Origin: Casp-actino8 sp945862545
Lineage (GTDB): Bacteria; Actinomycetota; Acidimicrobiia; Acidimicrobiales; Ilumatobacteraceae
Length of the DNA stretch: 22,438 nt
Assembly (NCBI GenBank): GCA_945862545.1
Contig: CAMAYS010000021.1
Span: 1 to 22,438, forward strand
Direction of reading: 5' to 3'
Shown here one piece after another: positions 21,830 to 22,438 of the stretch. The position numbers and the translations under genes are program-made. The notes under the pieces are model-generated. The model ran no database searches. It was not told the origin of the DNA and saw nothing but the letters and a program-made list of their open reading frames with translations. Numbering within the stretch: position 1 is the first letter of the stretch; every line of letters begins with the position of its first letter.

Positions 21830-22438
21830 TTAGATATTTTGCTTCGGTGTTGTGAACGCAAATGCCACTGCGGCGGCGTGACCGACGTTGAGTGAATCAA
21901 CGTCGAGGGCGATCGGAATGTGTAGTTGCACATCGGCGGATGTCAATGTCTCTTCGGGCAATCCCGGTCCTTCAGCACCAAAAATCAATCCCAATGGACC
22001 AGGATTGTTGATCTGAAAGTTAAGGATTGAGGGAGTCTGAGGGTTGGGTGTGAGCGCCACAACCGTGCCACTCTTGCGTCTGATGACGGCCATAGCCGTT
22101 GCGATGTCCATACGAACGACAGGGATGAAAAGGATTTCACCCATTGAAACCCGAACAGTGCGTCGGTAGTACGGGTCGGCACAGGTTGGATCAATGACGA
22201 TGGCGTCGATGTGGAAAGCACGCGCCGAGCGAGCAATGGCACCGAGATTCTCGTGATCACCGAGGCCTTGTAAAATCGCCAGACGATGACGCGGTCCATA
22301 TAACGGTGGATGCGACAAAATCTCATCAAGTGAAAGTGGATTTGGACGAAAAGCCGAGCCGACAACTCCACGATGCATATCAAAACCGACCACACCAGAG
22401 ATGACGCGACGTTCGGCGACATAAATCGGGCAAGTGAC
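21830..22438 (-). CDS. TrmH/SpoU-family RNA 2'-O-methyltransferase (partial, N-terminus off window)
   Basis: SpoU enzymes use a knotted SPOUT fold to methylate the 2'-O of tRNA or rRNA. The visible 202 residues show motif 1 ENLGAIARSARAF, motif 2 LIFGAEGPGL, and motif 3 IPIALDVDSLNVGHAAAVAF; the Arg, the Glu of GAEG and the Asn of SLNV are the expected catalytic or SAM-site residues. The frame stays open to the right edge (reading CPIYVAERRVISGVVGFDMHRG), so the GTG at 22391-22393 is not the true start and the gene continues outside. The target RNA position is unknown. It converges with the SnoaL-like gene, with 18 nt between the stops. Confidence 0.93.
   Translation of the reverse strand, partial: VTCPIYVAERRVISGVVGFDMHRGVVGSAFRPNPLSLDEILSHPPLYGPRHRLAILQGLGDHENLGAIARSARAFHIDAIVIDPTCADPYYRRTVRVSMGEILFIPVVRMDIATAMAVIRRKSGTVVALTPNPQTPSILNFQINNPGPLGLIFGAEGPGLPEETLTSADVQLHIPIALDVDSLNVGHAAAVAFAFTTPKQNI

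Noticed and set aside
22391..22393. GTG as start of the SpoU methyltransferase
   Set aside because: The frame remains open and family-like (CPIYVAERRVISGV) to the window edge, so the true start is outside.
1..22438. CRISPR arrays, insertion sequences, prophage, toxin-antitoxin or defence genes
   Set aside because: I read for repeats with regular spacers, transposase or integrase motifs and paired small toxin genes, and saw none.

Overview
The window is the replication-origin region of an actinobacterial chromosome. This is shown by the order parB-parA-rsmG-jag-yidC-yidD-rnpA-rpmH (minus strand) facing dnaA-dnaN-recF-dciA-gyrB-gyrA (plus strand), followed by an actinobacterial DUF3566 membrane protein and a tRNA-Ile. 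A mycothiol-type maleylpyruvate-isomerase-fold protein and a transporter-less MgtE-N/CBS protein beside DUF1003 also fit Actinobacteria. Base composition looks close to half G+C, and GTG/TTG starts are common (parB, dnaA, dnaN, gyrB, rnpA, dciA). That is low for classic high-GC genera and suggests an Acidimicrobiia-like or other moderate-GC, probably uncultivated lineage; this placement is inference.

Left arm (1-4878, all minus, transcribed away from the origin): rpmH, rnpA, yidD and yidC are packed with overlaps or 1-13 nt gaps, then jag, rsmG, parA and parB. They supply ribosome protein L34, the RNase P protein, membrane insertion, an RNA-binding KH/R3H protein, 16S rRNA methylation and chromosome partition. 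Two identical palindromic parS sites lie between rsmG and parA. ParB runs off the left edge.

Origin (about 4879-6890): DnaA boxes flank dnaA on both sides. Upstream, three boxes sit at exact 12-bp steps between a candidate dnaA promoter and the start codon. Downstream, a box pair is followed by consecutive DnaA-trio-like triplets and an AT-rich stretch, the best candidate unwinding site.

Right arm (6891-15083, plus): beta clamp, RecF, DciA-like DUF721 protein, gyrase B and A, a small TadE/G-like membrane protein overlapping the gyrA stop, DUF3566 protein and tRNA-Ile with a recognisable promoter.

Distal part (15084-22438): about 6 kb of mixed-orientation genes separate tRNA-Ile from tRNA-Ala, which in many actinobacteria lie together after gyrA. 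It holds a possible micro-ORF, a Rossmann oxidoreductase, a Fur-family regulator, DUF1003, the PRC/MgtE-N/CBS protein, a DinB/MDMPI-fold protein, a small zinc-ribbon protein and a luciferase-like flavin oxidoreductase. After tRNA-Ala come an NTF2/SnoaL-like protein with an apparent internal half-repeat and a SpoU RNA methyltransferase cut by the right edge. I saw no insertion sequence, phage gene, CRISPR array or rRNA. Most of the window is conserved housekeeping; the less ordinary signals are the origin architecture, the small genes next to gyrA and tRNA-Ile, and the MgtE-N/DUF1003 pair.
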